A stretch of DNA of 60,000 nucleotides from Membranipora membranacea (lineage: Eukaryota; Bryozoa; Gymnolaemata; Cheilostomatida; Membraniporidae): NCBI GenBank assembly GCA_914767715.1, contig OU612073.1:23562001-23622000 (forward strand), written 5' to 3'. The first letter of the stretch is position 1; each line of letters starts with the position of its first letter. The position numbers were made by a program, and so were the translations under genes. Below, piece by piece: positions 47,353-58,817 of the stretch. The notes under the pieces were generated by a model. It saw only the letters and a list, made by a program, of their open reading frames with translations, made no database searches and was not told the origin of the DNA.

Positions 47353-48210
47353 CACTCCTCTTTTATGCCCTACTTATCTACTGTATGGTTTGCTAGGGTC
47401 CCAATACCACAGTATAGAGTTAGAAGTAGAAGGGTCTCGCTCAGACTCTCTGAGTTTTGGAAAGTTGGAAATGCCGAATATGAAGCGACTCCTAGCAACT
47501 GATGGAACTATATTCATTCCGAGTGAGTTGCTTTTGGGGCAATTTTGCTTATTTGTCTTATATGTCTTCATGCATCCTTCGCAAGAAACCAGTCAAAGTG
47601 TCCTTTCAGAACTGATTGTTATGGTCAGCACAATGCATCGGCACACCTTACTAGCTTACTAGCTTTAAAGACGGCTTGTGTGCAGTTTAGGCATGCTTTT
47701 AATGGAAGCAACCTATTGCTGACACAATAAATGACTGCTTACAGCTTGCTTCAATTTTGGTAGCCCCATGTACCAATACTGTTGGCTGAGCTGAGCCAAC
47801 ACATTGGCTAGCTCATGGCCGCCATACAGAGTACAGTCCATCCATGGCTCAGTAGGTTAGTTGAATTTGCTGTTTTAAAGTTGGGAAAAATACCATCTTC
47901 CTCACAGATCCGTAGACTGTTTGTCCATAGTGTAATATATACACCTAAGATCTGAGGAACTGGCCCGGCGATCATTGATGGCACTAGTGACCTGCTTTAT
48001 ATATGCAGGCATAGACTAATTCCCATCTGGTTGTACAATTCTACCAACGGGTTGCTTTGGCAACGCGGCAATCTGTCAACTTCATCAATTTACATATGAT
48101 TATCTAGTCCCAATGGAGCAGACAAACTCCAATATCAATGTCCAATGTTAAACCAACCCTTCCTGATTAGATAAGTATCCTACCAAGTTTAGCCTACACT
48201 ACAGGTCAAA

Positions 48211-48247
48211 CCATGAACTTAATATACTAAGTATATTAAGTTTATGG
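48211..48247. repeat. 17-bp inverted repeat with one mismatch
   Basis: CCATGAACTTAATATAC, a TAA loop, then GTATATTAAGTTTATGG. The stem differs by one base. It lies about 230 bases upstream of the renalase start codon. Confidence 0.85.
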
Positions 48248-48480
48248 CTCAAATTTGCCAGATCACATGTTAAAGCTTAGGCCTACTTCGTCAGATAGGG
48301 GGCAAAAGTCTGGGGGGCTCAGACTAACCCTAAACAAGCCTTGTCAAAGCTGGTCAAGATAGCCTAACCACGGGGAATTTTGAAAAGCCCCATTAATCAT
48401 GATAATTCTGCATTTGACAGGGCTACAAATATTGGAACTAGCTGCTGTTATAACAAACACGAGGACGGTGACTACAGACA

Positions 48481-51400
48481 ATGAGGGTTCTTATAGTTGG
48501 TGCAGGACCTACTGGAGCTCTGGTAGCTGATCTTCTCTCAAAGAGAGCAACTAACTTACCTATTGCAATATCAATATGGGAGAAGTCGAGGGGATGTGGT
48601 GAGCTGATTATATAATTAACAAAGGCTTTGAAGACATCCTAAACTCATCAGACAGATTTCCGTAGAGCCCTGTACATTTCAGTATATCTCAGTTTTCTTG
48701 CCAGACAGAAATATCTTTTTCATATAAGCGCACAGTTGTTACCTGGCGATCAACCCAAAGTAGACATCACCGTAACCCCCCTGTCACACTATGCACTTAC
48801 AGTATAAAACTCATATTCCACTCCGAAGTAGACAACCCCGTACTGCACTCCTGTCACACTATGCACTAAGAGTATATACCTAAAATACTGTGCGGTATAA
48901 ATCCAATTGAACGAATGGGGATCCTGAATGTTTGCTTCCAAATCCATAACATAATTAAAATCACATTTACCAGACTTGTGTTACTATTTTGTTTTCTAGG
49001 AGGTCGTATGGCCACTTCGAGACTAAATGATAACGGAGCAAAAGTGGACATGGGAGCTCAATATATCAGCTCAACCTCAAAATACCAAATACAACACAAA
49101 CAGTAAGATATTATCACACAACTGCTTGGTGTGGCTCAAGTTTTTAGCCAAGGACTAATAAAATAACCGAAAGTGTCAGGTGTGGAAAGTATTTGTAAAG
49201 CAACCCTTCCCCACTTTGACATTAGCCATGACTCCTGAAGCGCCGAGCAACTGTCAATAAATAGCTAGGTGAGTGGGAATTGATGCCATTTGTGAAAAAA
49301 ACTGATTTCTCATTTTGGGCTCTGATTATACACCCCATCACTCTGACTCAGTGAAGTGTATGTAGGCTGTTGAGCTTGATGGGGCCAGTGTTAGTACCTT
49401 ACTGTGACTCTCACCTTACTCGCTCACCTTACTGCTGTAAAGTTTGGTTCTTGAGGTAGATTGCGAGTAATATGGCTGTTTGTCATATGAATGTGCCTGT
49501 GATAGCATGAACATCCTAACTAAAAACTTAATTGTCTAATGATTCGTTAAGTTTGTGTAACTTGAAGGTGGATATTTTAGGTTGACTCAATTTTAAGAGA
49601 CAGGTATCTGTTTTTAACAGTAATGCAATACTTTATACTTTAGATTTTACGCTGACTTGTTATCAGCGTCAGTACTACAGTCGCTAAGCTCTGAGGGTAT
49701 CCACGGTCAGAAAGGGACGGATCCTAGTACTCAGCATTATATGTGTCCTTCAGGGCTCAGCTCTATAGCTAAACATTACATCAAACAATCAGGTAAGGCA
49801 AGGAGAACGAGGCGGGAGGGATTGTGGAACACATTGAACTTCCTGTCCGTAATTGACATGGTGGTAAATTAAATTATGAATTATTGAATATGTTATCGAG
49901 TCTGTTAACTTTGATAAAAAAAAGAGTCAGAGTCAGTTTATTCTATTGTCAGCATTTAATTAATATCTTTGGTGCAACAAATGATACATGAATTTACAAA
50001 TAAATAAAACATAATAAATAAATAGTTCTGTGAAGCTTGTTCGCGAGATGTTGATTGGGTAAATTGAGACAGACTTGAACATGATCCTTTGGTACCAATG
50101 ACCATAGACAATGTTGATTACTTGTTAACTTTTTCTTACAGGTGCTACGTTACATTTAGGTAAACATATAGAGAAGATATCACAGACAGGTACTGAAGTG
50201 ACTGCTCAGTCCCAGGATGGCTCTGTAGATAAGTTTGATTGTGTAGTGATCACTATCCCAGTACCTCAGATACTAAGTCTGGGGGGTGTGACCGAGATGA
50301 TGGGTGAGTTACACTGTTAATGTGCAGGTAGCGGCAGGTAGTGGCAGTCGCTGTTTAAATAAATGACGGTCATTGATACAAAACTCAGGAGAACATCTTG
50401 CATCTTTGTGATAATGTGAGAGATGCATTATGTAATCAAATGAAGATCAAGATAACAGTATGCTCGCTGCTCTCTGAAGGTACTTTGGTGTATTGATCCA
50501 CCCTGAATATAGACAAGTGGATGTCATCATACCTTCAGGTTTGAGTCATCAAGTATTGCAGCATCATCAAAATTTGTAAAACTGTTTATCAGCCAGATAA
50601 TACTCAACATATACAGTATATAGTATATAGAATCCATACAGTAAGATAATGATACAAAGGGATGATGTGTATCAATTTGGATTTGAACGATCAGCAGAGG
50701 ATAGTCAGCAAATAACAATTATTGTGATACACAAAACCTTATACTGATGTACTTTACTGTTCTAGAAGAGGAGAAGATTAATGTACTGAGAGATGTATCA
50801 TACTCTTCCAGGTTTGCTCTCGGCATCAAACTACCTGACGACTTTGAGCCGCCTGTTGGCTGGACAGCCAGCTACATCACAGATAACTCATGTGTTAGAT
50901 TTGTGTGCATCGATAGCAAGAAGAGAAATCAGGGTGAGTCATAAACTAACCAGGCAGGCAGTAATTTATCGTACATTAATTTAATTAATTAATAGTACGT
51001 AATTTATTACAGACACTACAGACTAGAAAGGAACCAGCTGGCATTTAGCCACACAGATTTTGTATCCAACTGTAATCTCCACTCAAGGATACAATAATGA
51101 TATATTAGCTGTCTGCTGTTCCTGATAATGACAATCCCCACCATAAAATGAGACCAAGACATCCCACGGCACTCCTTGGGAAAAGCATATTCATGAATTT
51201 TAGTGAAACGCTGTTTTACTTCAATTACACTATACAAATAAATATTATCCTGACAGGAAAATATTTTTGTTGCAATTAATTCGACTGTGACAATTTACTT
51301 TTCCTCAACATTGTTAACAGAGGCACATAACACATGGTCTTATATGCATATACGCTTGAACAGTGAATATAGTTGATAAATATAATACAATATAATACAA

Positions 51401-52153
51401 TATAAGCGGTTATTTTTGTTTTACAGGTAAGCCTCATACACTATTAGTGCACACAGGTGTACCTTATGGGATAAAACATCTGGAGATAAGTAAAGAAGAC
51501 ATGGTAGAGGATATGATGGATAATCTAGAGATGGTTTTACCCTGGTTACCAAACCGCAAAGATCTGATTATTAAACCTCATAAATGGCGATACTCTCAGG
51601 TACTTTTGCTCTCCAGACTTATTCAGCTGCCCATTTGTGTACATTAGAAATCAGATCCACTGCTGGTTTCGTGTAAATTTTAGAAGTAGTCGTTCCTCTT
51701 AGAAGGTTGGAACAGTTCTCAGACACAATTAAAACAGAAAATTAGAGACAATTCGATGTTTGTAACTGTTAGTAGTTGTCCTCCCTCTAAGCAGCTGAGG
51801 ATAACTCCGAATTCAGGCAGAATTAGAACCTGTGTCTTCGTATATCATTGAGACCAACTCGAAATTCGGCCACTGAAGTTCTCTTCAATTGGCTCGATAT
51901 ATGATCTCTGAAGGCTCCTAAGCTTCAATATTTGTTCTTAGACATTATCCCAAAGTGACTCTCCTTGTTTTGATTGCAGGTTCATAAAGCAGTACCAAAT
52001 GAGCCTGGGTTTATGACTATCAGTATGTCACCATCGATTGTTCTGTCTGGAGATGCATTTACTCACTCAAACCTAGATGGCTGTATGTCCAGTGCTCTTA
52101 AAACTACAGAAGAACTTCTTCAACATTTCAAAGTAGCAGATAGCAACCTGTGA
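48481..52153 (+). CDS. RNLS: Renalase, FAD-dependent amine oxidase-fold enzyme
   Basis: Seven exons join in phase: 48481-48598, 49000-49102, 49644-49792, 50142-50303, 50766-50933, 51427-51599 and 51980-52153, giving 348 aa, close to the roughly 340 aa of the family. The start is clear: Met is followed at once by RVLIVGAGPTGALVADLL, the FAD-binding Rossmann GxGxxG. The second FAD-contact motif GGRMATSR follows, then the DMGAQYI block. The middle has FDCVVITIPVPQIL and WTASYITD. The end has KPHKWRYSQV and LSGDAFTHSNLDGCMSSALK, the C-terminal FAD-binding GD motif and the usual family ending. Biochemical work on mammalian renalase shows oxidation of isomeric forms of NAD(P)H to NAD(P)+ with hydrogen peroxide release; the same reaction is expected here. 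It is a single complete copy outside the duplicated region, with nothing odd in codon use or splice sites. Confidence 0.95.
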
Positions 52154-52240
52154 TTTAACCTTTTGTCTTTTTTCCTTTTTGTAGATTTTTTTTTTAATTA
52201 TTGTGGATTTTTATGATTTGAAGATCAACAGAAATGTGCC

Positions 52241-52246
52241 AATAAA
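52241..52246 (+). promoter_or_regulatory. Polyadenylation signal of renalase
   Basis: AATAAA lies 88 bases after the TGA stop codon. Confidence 0.65.
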
Positions 52247-52249
52247 CTG

Positions 52250-53685
52250 ATTGATAAGATTTAATAATTGTGGCAGATTTCATTCATGCATTTACATACA
52301 AATCATAAGTGGTTTAGTCTATGGTATGAGCAATTAAACTATGCTAGTTAACTAGTACAACTTAAAAAGTTCAACAGCAGCACAATTTTTTCCAGAGTTA
52401 CTGTTCGGTTTATCTGAATTTGCGACATGGAGAGAAGACAACTTGTTGCGCTTATGTGCAATTCTAGGAATGTTCCCATTCCTGAATAACATTGTCTCTC
52501 TGTTGTGTGGATGAAAACATCTCGCTTTATCAAACTGAATAACCCTACAAGGATAGATACAGACTGTGTACTACAAATTGTAAGTAATATGTAAACTTGG
52601 AAAGCAATCCCAGTTTGAACTAACCTACTAGTATCAATGTCAAAACTTTGTTTACTCATAGTCATAGCCATACTTAAGATAAATTTTACAAGACCACTGT
52701 AAGTATTTATCTCCTTGGCAATGATAAGAAGATACAACAATCAATCGGTTGGTGTGCTTGCTGTTCACCACCTGCAATCAGCACTTCCAGTAAGAGTCCT
52801 GGGTTCGCGTTCCGCTGAGAAGCACTTCTAGATTGATTACCAAATACTAGTGTCAACTTGTAATGATCAAGTATGACCCTATTTATCTGTTTTCTTGTTG
52901 CTCCAGTATTACTTGCTATTGAGCCCTCTAGCTCAAGGGGGAGCAACTCAAATACAGACAGAAAGGATCAAATTTGATTTGAGGTGTACTTATACGTTTC
53001 TGTTAGTGTGGCCAATTGTGATGTTGCAATAATTATTCAGTTCTTCCAGTAACGAATATTGGCCATCTGTATGAGTTGATAAGTTAATGTTGAGTATCTT
53101 TTATCTTGTTAACGCTAGGTATATATTTTATAGAATCGTTAACAACAAATGCTTAAGTCTATCATGGGACATAAATATCCTAGGATATACTGTCAGTATC
53201 AACCTGAACTCATAGCAGAGTGCCGATGTGAAAGTAGTCAGAGACAGATAACTTCATTTACGACTTCTTTGCCTTATTGGAAGCTGTTTTATTCAGTATC
53301 TGGTAAGGATAGACTGGATTAAACGTATGCCATAAAAGCTTCCAAAACTTATCTTCTAAACTTGGTGACAACACAAAACGACCGGTAACTTGGCAGATTG
53401 TTATTTTGTTAGAGAGGTTGGGAGGTCCTAAAGTGTTCATGACCTAATGCCTAGTATATTGAGGTAGACATTGTTGTCATTAATTTTCAGGATTACATTT
53501 TTGTCTTCAAATGTACATCTTATAATGTATCACAATAATATGTGGCTCACTTCCTTCCACTGTTAGCTTTTTTGTTTCTTGGCACGCCACTTAGAAAGGA
53601 TATTGCTTGCCAAATTAAACTACAAAATATAGTATAAAGTATTTGATAATATAATAATGAGTTTATTTATATACCGCTTGATGTA
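52250..53685. other. Intergenic, nothing firm
   Basis: No gene recognised. A B-box-like word (GGGTTCGCGTTCC) at about 52799-52811 hints at an old SINE, but I see no A box at the right distance. Confidence 0.35.
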
Positions 53686-53689
53686 AGCC

Positions 53690-53939
53690 ACAATGTGTAC
53701 TTCTAAGCCCTGTTTTTGTCAAAAAAGAGGGTGTGCTGCCCGTAAAGAGGGACACAAATTACCCGAAGTCCTTCCACTGAGAGTGTGATACTTCCTAGTA
53801 AACTAGAATGCATCATAGAGGTGAGGCCATGGTTGACCTCCTAATCAGAAGTGTGCAGCAAGCTGCCAGAAACTGAAACAGGCACTTATCAGCCATTAGC
53901 AGTGACACTTTGATCTTAGCCAATAGGCTGAGAAGCGAT
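53690..53939 (-). mobile_element. U2 snRNA-derived SINE or retropseudogene
   Basis: Read on the minus strand from 53939, the sequence begins ATCGCTTCTCAGCCTATTGG and continues CTAAGATCAA. This matches the first 30 bases of U2 snRNA with two changes, starting exactly at the U2 5' end. After about 70 bases the match to U2 fades and a different body follows, ending near 53690. A true U2 gene would keep the branch-point pairing region (GTAGTA) and Sm site, which are not preserved. Confidence 0.65.
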
Positions 53940-54295
53940 CCGTGTCCTTCTAAGCGGTTTTACACCACCGCCCGGTCACTGGGTCCAAGCATGTCATAGC
54001 CAACCCTGACTAATGAGAACCTTCATCGCAAAAAGTGCTGGTACCTAATGGCTACTCGGCTTCTCAGGTAACACCAGTGGACATGTCGGGAATTGAACCC
54101 GCGTCATTGTATTGATGATCCAACCCGCTAACCTGATAGATGAGGTATACACTCGAGGGTGCTGGGGGCTGGAAAAGTCAACCCTGAAAGCTCCCCCAAT
54201 GGGATTCGAACCTACAACTCTTGCGGCACTTATCGCCTGGCAGTGAATAGCAAGCGTGCTAACCAATTGCACCATCTCACCATCCCCAAAACAAA
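53940..54295 (-). mobile_element. Composite tRNA-like SINE material
   Basis: On the minus strand there are two tRNA-like heads. The first, at about 54290-54190, has GGTGCAATTGGTTAGCACGC and GTAGGTTCGAATCCC. The second, at about 54135-54060, has CAGGTTAGCGGGTTGGATCA and GGGTTCAATTCCC. A body then runs directly into the U2-like start at 53939. A degraded relative of both heads lies at about 54400-54500. Confidence 0.6.
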
Positions 54296-54399
54296 TGGGT
54301 TGTTGGCGCAAATGAGCATGCCTGCTATTCATACTTACTTACTTGATACTTAGAGAGTAATTGCTTCTTTTGCTGAAGGTGATCAGATCAATTTGATCA

Positions 54400-54500
54400 C
54401 GCTAATTAGCTGCCCGGTAGTGAATAGCGGGATCAAATAGCCTCATCAAATTTATGATCCAACCCCCTAACCTGATATTTATAACACACTCATCATGAAA
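54400..54500 (-). mobile_element. Degraded copy of the neighbouring tRNA-like SINE
   Basis: It shares GATCCAACCCSCTAACCTGA and GTGAATAGC words with the element at 53940-54295, but its promoter boxes are decayed. Confidence 0.45.
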
Positions 54501-55680
54501 ACAGAGAATAGTACAGCGCACCAGTGCCCAGGAGAAAACAAGGATTAGAATAACCCAACTTTTTAAGAAAATTATATAACATCGACATTTAAATAAAATC
54601 TGATGTTAACTCAATGCTCGATGGTTTTGGTATGACCAATGATAGCTAACCTAGACAAACAATGAGCAAATCAGACGGAGCCTGTTATAAGCTTGGCAGC
54701 TAAGAGGATCTCACCTTCAGACAAACTTTGATAATCAATCAAAGCAAAAACCATTAACTTTTAGCTAAGTTCTAGTCTTTGATGTTACTAACAAATAAAC
54801 ATTATTTTTATGATAATTCAGCAGCAGTGGATTGTGTTGATGAGGTACTTTAGTTTGTTAATTCATGTCTGAATTTCAATCTTTACTGGATGCAGGAAAG
54901 GAACCAAATAATAAACACTAAAAATAAATAAATCAAGAATTAGTGAAATTTTCTCAGACTTTGGAGAAAACAATCTCATGTGGCCTCACTCACTTAGCAT
55001 GTTACTTGGTGTAGAGTCAGCTATCTACTTTGAGTGTTGCATGGCATCATTCACAAAGCTGATGCTGTTTAGCTTATTCTTTCTACCAATTTTTGCATTG
55101 TCACGAATCCTTTTATGACTATAAATGGGTAGTGAAAACATTTTCCACGCGGCATCAGCTTTGTGCATGGCGCTGTGCAAAACTCAAAGTAGTTACTGAC
55201 TCTTAGCCCAGTAACACTTCAGTTCAGGGTAGGTGCCAAAACATTGCTGTATTGATGATAGAGCACAGGCTAAATAGAACAGGAGTAGGAGACTGGGTTT
55301 GAGTTTGAGCAGCGTTTGAGATGCCTTTAGAACCTGATGGATGAAATGTTTCACGAGAATTCTCACTGAATAATCATCTGAGTTAGATTTGATCATTTTT
55401 CCCTATGCGTAAGGTGCAATCTGCTTTTAATCAATGGGAACTTGCTTGAAACCCTCGTTGCTCTTTAAAGTTATTGTGCCTTACAACTTATGTGATGCGC
55501 CGCGTACTGCATTGTCTGCTGGCGCAGAACCATTGGTAAATGTGAAAAAGTTATCACAGCGTAAGACTTATAGTTGGGCTCAGTGACAGAATCTTTTGTT
55601 TCGCAATCGGAAAGTAATGATGTGATTTTTGATTCTCCCTATACAAACAGACTAAACTGGAGAACATCATATCCTAAGAC
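54501..55680. other. Intergenic, nothing recognised
   Basis: No supportable exon or RNA gene. It may contain the promoter of the small-gene region that follows. Confidence 0.35.
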
Positions 55681-55686
55681 GGCATC

Positions 55687-55794
55687 ATGGTGTACCTTAG
55701 TGATTTAGAGAAACAACAGAGAAATAACCTGATGCAGTTCGACCAAACGGTGGCAAAGTTTGTTTTACAAACAAATTACGAGGTATATAAATAG
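55687..55794 (+). other. Candidate 5' exon with short upstream reading frame
   Basis: ATG at 55687 opens 35 codons (MVYLSDLEKQQRNNLMQFDQ...) and stops at TAG 55792-55794, directly followed by the strong donor GTAAGT. An acceptor (TTCGCTGCTTAG) lies at 55980, 52 bases before the ATG of the next small gene. The simplest reading is a 5' leader exon with an upstream ORF. A weaker donor at 55783 would keep the frame open for only 21 more codons. Confidence 0.35.
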
Positions 55795-56032
55795 GTAAGT
55801 GTATATTGTGTATTAATTGTAGCTAGCTATTTGTGATAACAAACTTTTAGTTTCTCCAAACTTTTAATAGAAAAAAATAATGCTCACTCCCTGAATTAAA
55901 CTGCAGTGTTAATGCAACTTTACAGTTCCAATTGCGTATTTGTGTACGCTCAACTATTGTGTTTTGTTTTCGCTGCTTAGCATTCGGAGAAAAGAGTAAC
56001 AACTCAGAAAAAAACGAAACACCTCAGTGACA

Positions 56033-56209
56033 ATGAACAACGATAAGGAGAGAAAGAGTTGGATTCCTTCTGATGGAGGAAAGCTGACAATTGGTTATCT
56101 TCCGCATCCCATTCCGATCTACCAGCGCAAGAGATGGGTGCCATATAAATGGGAATGCTCTACTGATCATCCATTATCTCATCTGACTGACAGAAAAAAA
56201 CAAAAGTAA
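56033..56209 (+). CDS. Unrecognised small basic protein, 58 aa
   Basis: ATG at 56033 has A at -3 and follows an in-frame stop at 55997. The 58-codon frame reads MNNDKERKSWIPSDGGKLTI, then GYLPHPIPIYQRKRWVPYKW, and ends in a lysine-rich run before TAA. The proline/tryptophan/tyrosine content and lack of repeats look like real coding sequence. It has no signal peptide or membrane helix. A donor (A|GTAAATT) overlaps the stop, so this could instead be the first exon of a longer protein, but its phase does not match the next exon I can see. No family recognised. Confidence 0.45.
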   Translation: MNNDKERKSWIPSDGGKLTIGYLPHPIPIYQRKRWVPYKWECSTDHPLSHLTDRKKQK

Positions 56210-56387
56210 ATTCACTCTGTTCAAACATTGAACCATCTTAAAGCTACAAGACATGCTCTAGCTATTTGATGTTGATACCCACTTCTCAGCCACACGACAC
56301 ATTGTCTCCAGTCTCTAATTCAGTAAACCTCTCTGCCTGATATCTCATTCGACACATATAGTGCAGTTGGCGATAAATTCTTTTAAG

Positions 56388-57552
56388 ATCCACATTCATC
56401 TAATGCTCAAAGTCGGGAGTGGTTCAGTAAAGAGATTAAGCTAATCAACGCATTCCTATCTGTCAGAGATGGGCTCATCAAGCAAACACAGGACCCTTTA
56501 TTTTATGGTGAGCAACATAACATTTATCAGTGATACTGGGGGGTCTTTCAATTAGAAACAGCCAAAATCGCAATCTGATCGCTCACTCACTTAGTGAGTG
56601 AGAAGACCTTCTAGGGGTCTCGCTCTTAGATCGCTCACTCATTGATGGAACTATATACATTCTGAGTGAGCGATCTGGGAACGATTTTGTCTAATTGAAA
56701 GACCAAGTGAGCGATAATTTTGAGCGATGTGATAGTGATAACTTGCTTTAGTAAAGCATCGCTCTTTCTAATTGTAAGACCACCCTGCCTCAATTACAAC
56801 CATGAATATTACGCATCACCGAGGCATTCTCCACACCAAGGCATTCTCCACACCGAGGCATTCTCCACACCGAGGCATTCTCCACACCGAGGCGTTCTCC
56901 ACACCGAGGCATTCTCCACACCGAGGCATTGTCCACACCAAGGCATTCTCCACACCAAGGCATTCTCCAATTGTTTCAGAAGATAATGGTTATATAGTTT
57001 GAGTTACTGACTCTACAGTATTCATAATAGTATATACACTGCAATCTTTAATTGAGCTGCCTGCATTTGATGATACAAACACTCCCTCATTTTACAGCAT
57101 GACGCTGTCGGTGGGAGTGAAAAGATTGATTTCCAAGAAGACATGACACAATTACGAAAACTAAAATGGATTAATTTAAAGCCTGGGGGTTATAAAGCTG
57201 GTGATAGTATTGCCTGCTATGGCTTTGGTGAGTAGTGTGTTGGAATATTGTTATGCTGTTTCAATTTAAATTATTATGATTGGCTTACAATTTTGATGAT
57301 AAAAAGTTGCTTTTACAATTTGGCTAATTGTGGGCCAAGCAGGTTACAACCTTGCCGCGGGCGTGCCAAACCTTCCCTCATGACTGTAATCAATGAGGGT
57401 CTGGCATTTTACACAGAGGGAGCACAAATGTGACAAATAGATAATCATCATCATCATCATCATAGACATCTTATTATTAGAAATTTCATAACTCAACTTT
57501 TACTGTTTCAGGGTATGACTGTTATAATAATATCAGAATTCAACTAAAATAA
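56388..57552 (+). CDS. Coding exons of an unrecognised gene, incomplete model
   Basis: Three exons look coding. 56388-56507 follows TTCTTTTAAG and encodes AQSREWFSKEIKLINAFLSV and RDGLIKQTQDPLFY, ending at a GTGAGC donor. 57098-57227 follows CATTTTACAG and encodes SEKIDFQEDMTQLRKLKWIN and LKPGGYKAGDSIACYGF, ending at GTGAGT. 57512-57552 follows TGTTTCAG and encodes GYDCYNNIRIQLK then TAA. The last two join in phase (phase 1). The first two do not, so an exon is missing or they belong to different transcripts. A MITE-like element and a minisatellite sit in the intron between them. I recognise no domain. They may belong with the 56033 frame as one gene. Confidence 0.4.
56538..56785. mobile_element. 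MITE-like foldback element
   Basis: The outer ends match as inverted repeats: GGTCTTTCAATTAGAAA near 56542-56558 and, reversed, GGTCTTACAATTAGAAA near 56766-56782, both preceded by G-rich bases. Inside is a second inverted pair at about 56541-56590 and 56660-56702, sharing TCTTTCAATTAG and GATCGCTCACTCA. The whole is about 248 bases with no coding capacity. I see no certain target-site duplication. Confidence 0.65.
56822..56969 (+). repeat. 17-bp minisatellite
   Basis: Eight full units and one partial unit of AGGCATTCTCCACACCG, spaced exactly 17 bases, with single-base changes. Two frames stay open through the array because the unit lacks stop codons in all shifts. It lies in an intron of the surrounding gene model. 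Confidence 0.95.
57443..57463 (+). repeat. ATC trinucleotide repeat
   Basis: Seven consecutive ATC units in the last intron of the small gene. Confidence 0.9.
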
Positions 57553-57734
57553 TGAAACATGACTTAGCGACAGATACTGAGAAGGCCCTGCGAGTGATTA
57601 TATTACATTTTAAGATTGGTGTTCTCTGATTGCTGCCTTCATCTCAATACTATGGTGAGTAACATAAGATAATAAAATTAATTTAATAACTTTAAATAAC
57701 TAAACAATTCACAACACAAAACCATTAAGAGTCT

Positions 57735-58150
57735 TAGAGAAACCCTTTATTTCTTGATCACTGATACTACAGTAAACAAACTGATACAGCGTTCACCACC
57801 TCTGTGACATGATAATGTCAACCCTACCATAATTGAAGAGAGTCTCAAGATTCCGTCTCTCTGTTTTTAAAAAGATTGGATGTCTCAATATGGCTGCATC
57901 TTCCACATTGTCAATAAGATCAGCTCACAATCTGTACCAGTCTCCACTGCCACTGGGAGGTGGTATCTCATTGGTAGGTTAAATGTACCCTTTATCTCTT
58001 GGTCACTGATAATAAATACTTAACATTAAGATTAAGATTACCTCATGCAGCATGCATCACCATAACTGAAGAGAAGCTCAATTTTCCACTTTCTTTGTTT
58101 TAGACAGGATCTGTACCAGTTTCCACTATCAATGGGAGGTCAATATTGGC
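57735..58150 (+). repeat. Diverged tandem duplication, about 240 bp units
   Basis: The block CCCTTTATTTCTTGATCACT through GATCTGTACCAGTTTCCACT-like sequence occurs twice: about 57745-57955 and 57990-58140. Shared words are TGATCACTGATA/TGGTCACTGATA, CACCATAA/TACCATAA and TCTGTACCAGTYTCCACT. An echo of the first part (CCTTTATTTTATGGTGAG) lies at about 56495. No open frame survives. Confidence 0.6.
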
Positions 58151-58817
58151 TCTCTGCAGATATATTATGAGACTATGAGACAATTAGCATCTGTAAAACA
58201 TTAAGGTAGTCAATAATTTTGCTTATAACAAATCTGCAGCTTTTGAGCAATTTTGCATTGTCAGTAAAGTACACTATGTGGGGTATAAAGCCGCATTCAG
58301 CATTAGGAAATATTGGTATGGAGGCAAATGATAGTGAAAACGCAATCTGCCATTTTGTTTCTTTGATGTGAAAGAAAATCTCTGAGACGGTCATTCACAT
58401 AATTAAGCATTGTGAATAGATTTATTCAAATTTTGTTACTTCCTGGGCATCTATTGATATATGAATAAGATCATCTGAGAACAGGTCAGGCCTGTTGACT
58501 GAAATTTTACTGAATTTTGAGACTTTTATTGTGTAATTAGATTACTTGGGGAGTCATATTGTTCAGTGATTTCAAACCTTAGATCATGTGATCAACTCTG
58601 TAAATTTAGGATAAATTGAAGACAGTGATCAGTTATCATTTTTGTATAGCACAGGAAAGTAAGAGTAAGATAAATGAGTAGTAGTAGGTGGAGATAATTA
58701 CTGGTATTAACGTTGTGTAAAATATTCAATCACATAAGTATAATTCAGTATAATTCAAACTATCAACAAAATAATATATTTAGATCTGAAAATTTTCAAA
58801 CGATAGTAGGATTATTG

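Noticed and set aside
52790-52870. SINE with B box GGGTTCGCGTTCC
   Set aside because: No A box at a plausible distance and no recognisable body.
53870-53939. Functional U2 snRNA gene
   Set aside because: Only the 5' part matches; the branch-point pairing region and Sm site are not kept.
54180-54295. Functional tRNA gene on the minus strand
   Set aside because: A and B boxes are present, but their spacing and the flanking stem do not fit a tRNA cloverleaf, and a SINE body follows.
56720-57002. Frames of 88 and 66 codons
   Set aside because: Both are read-through of the 17-bp minisatellite; kept only as a finding, not as a gene.
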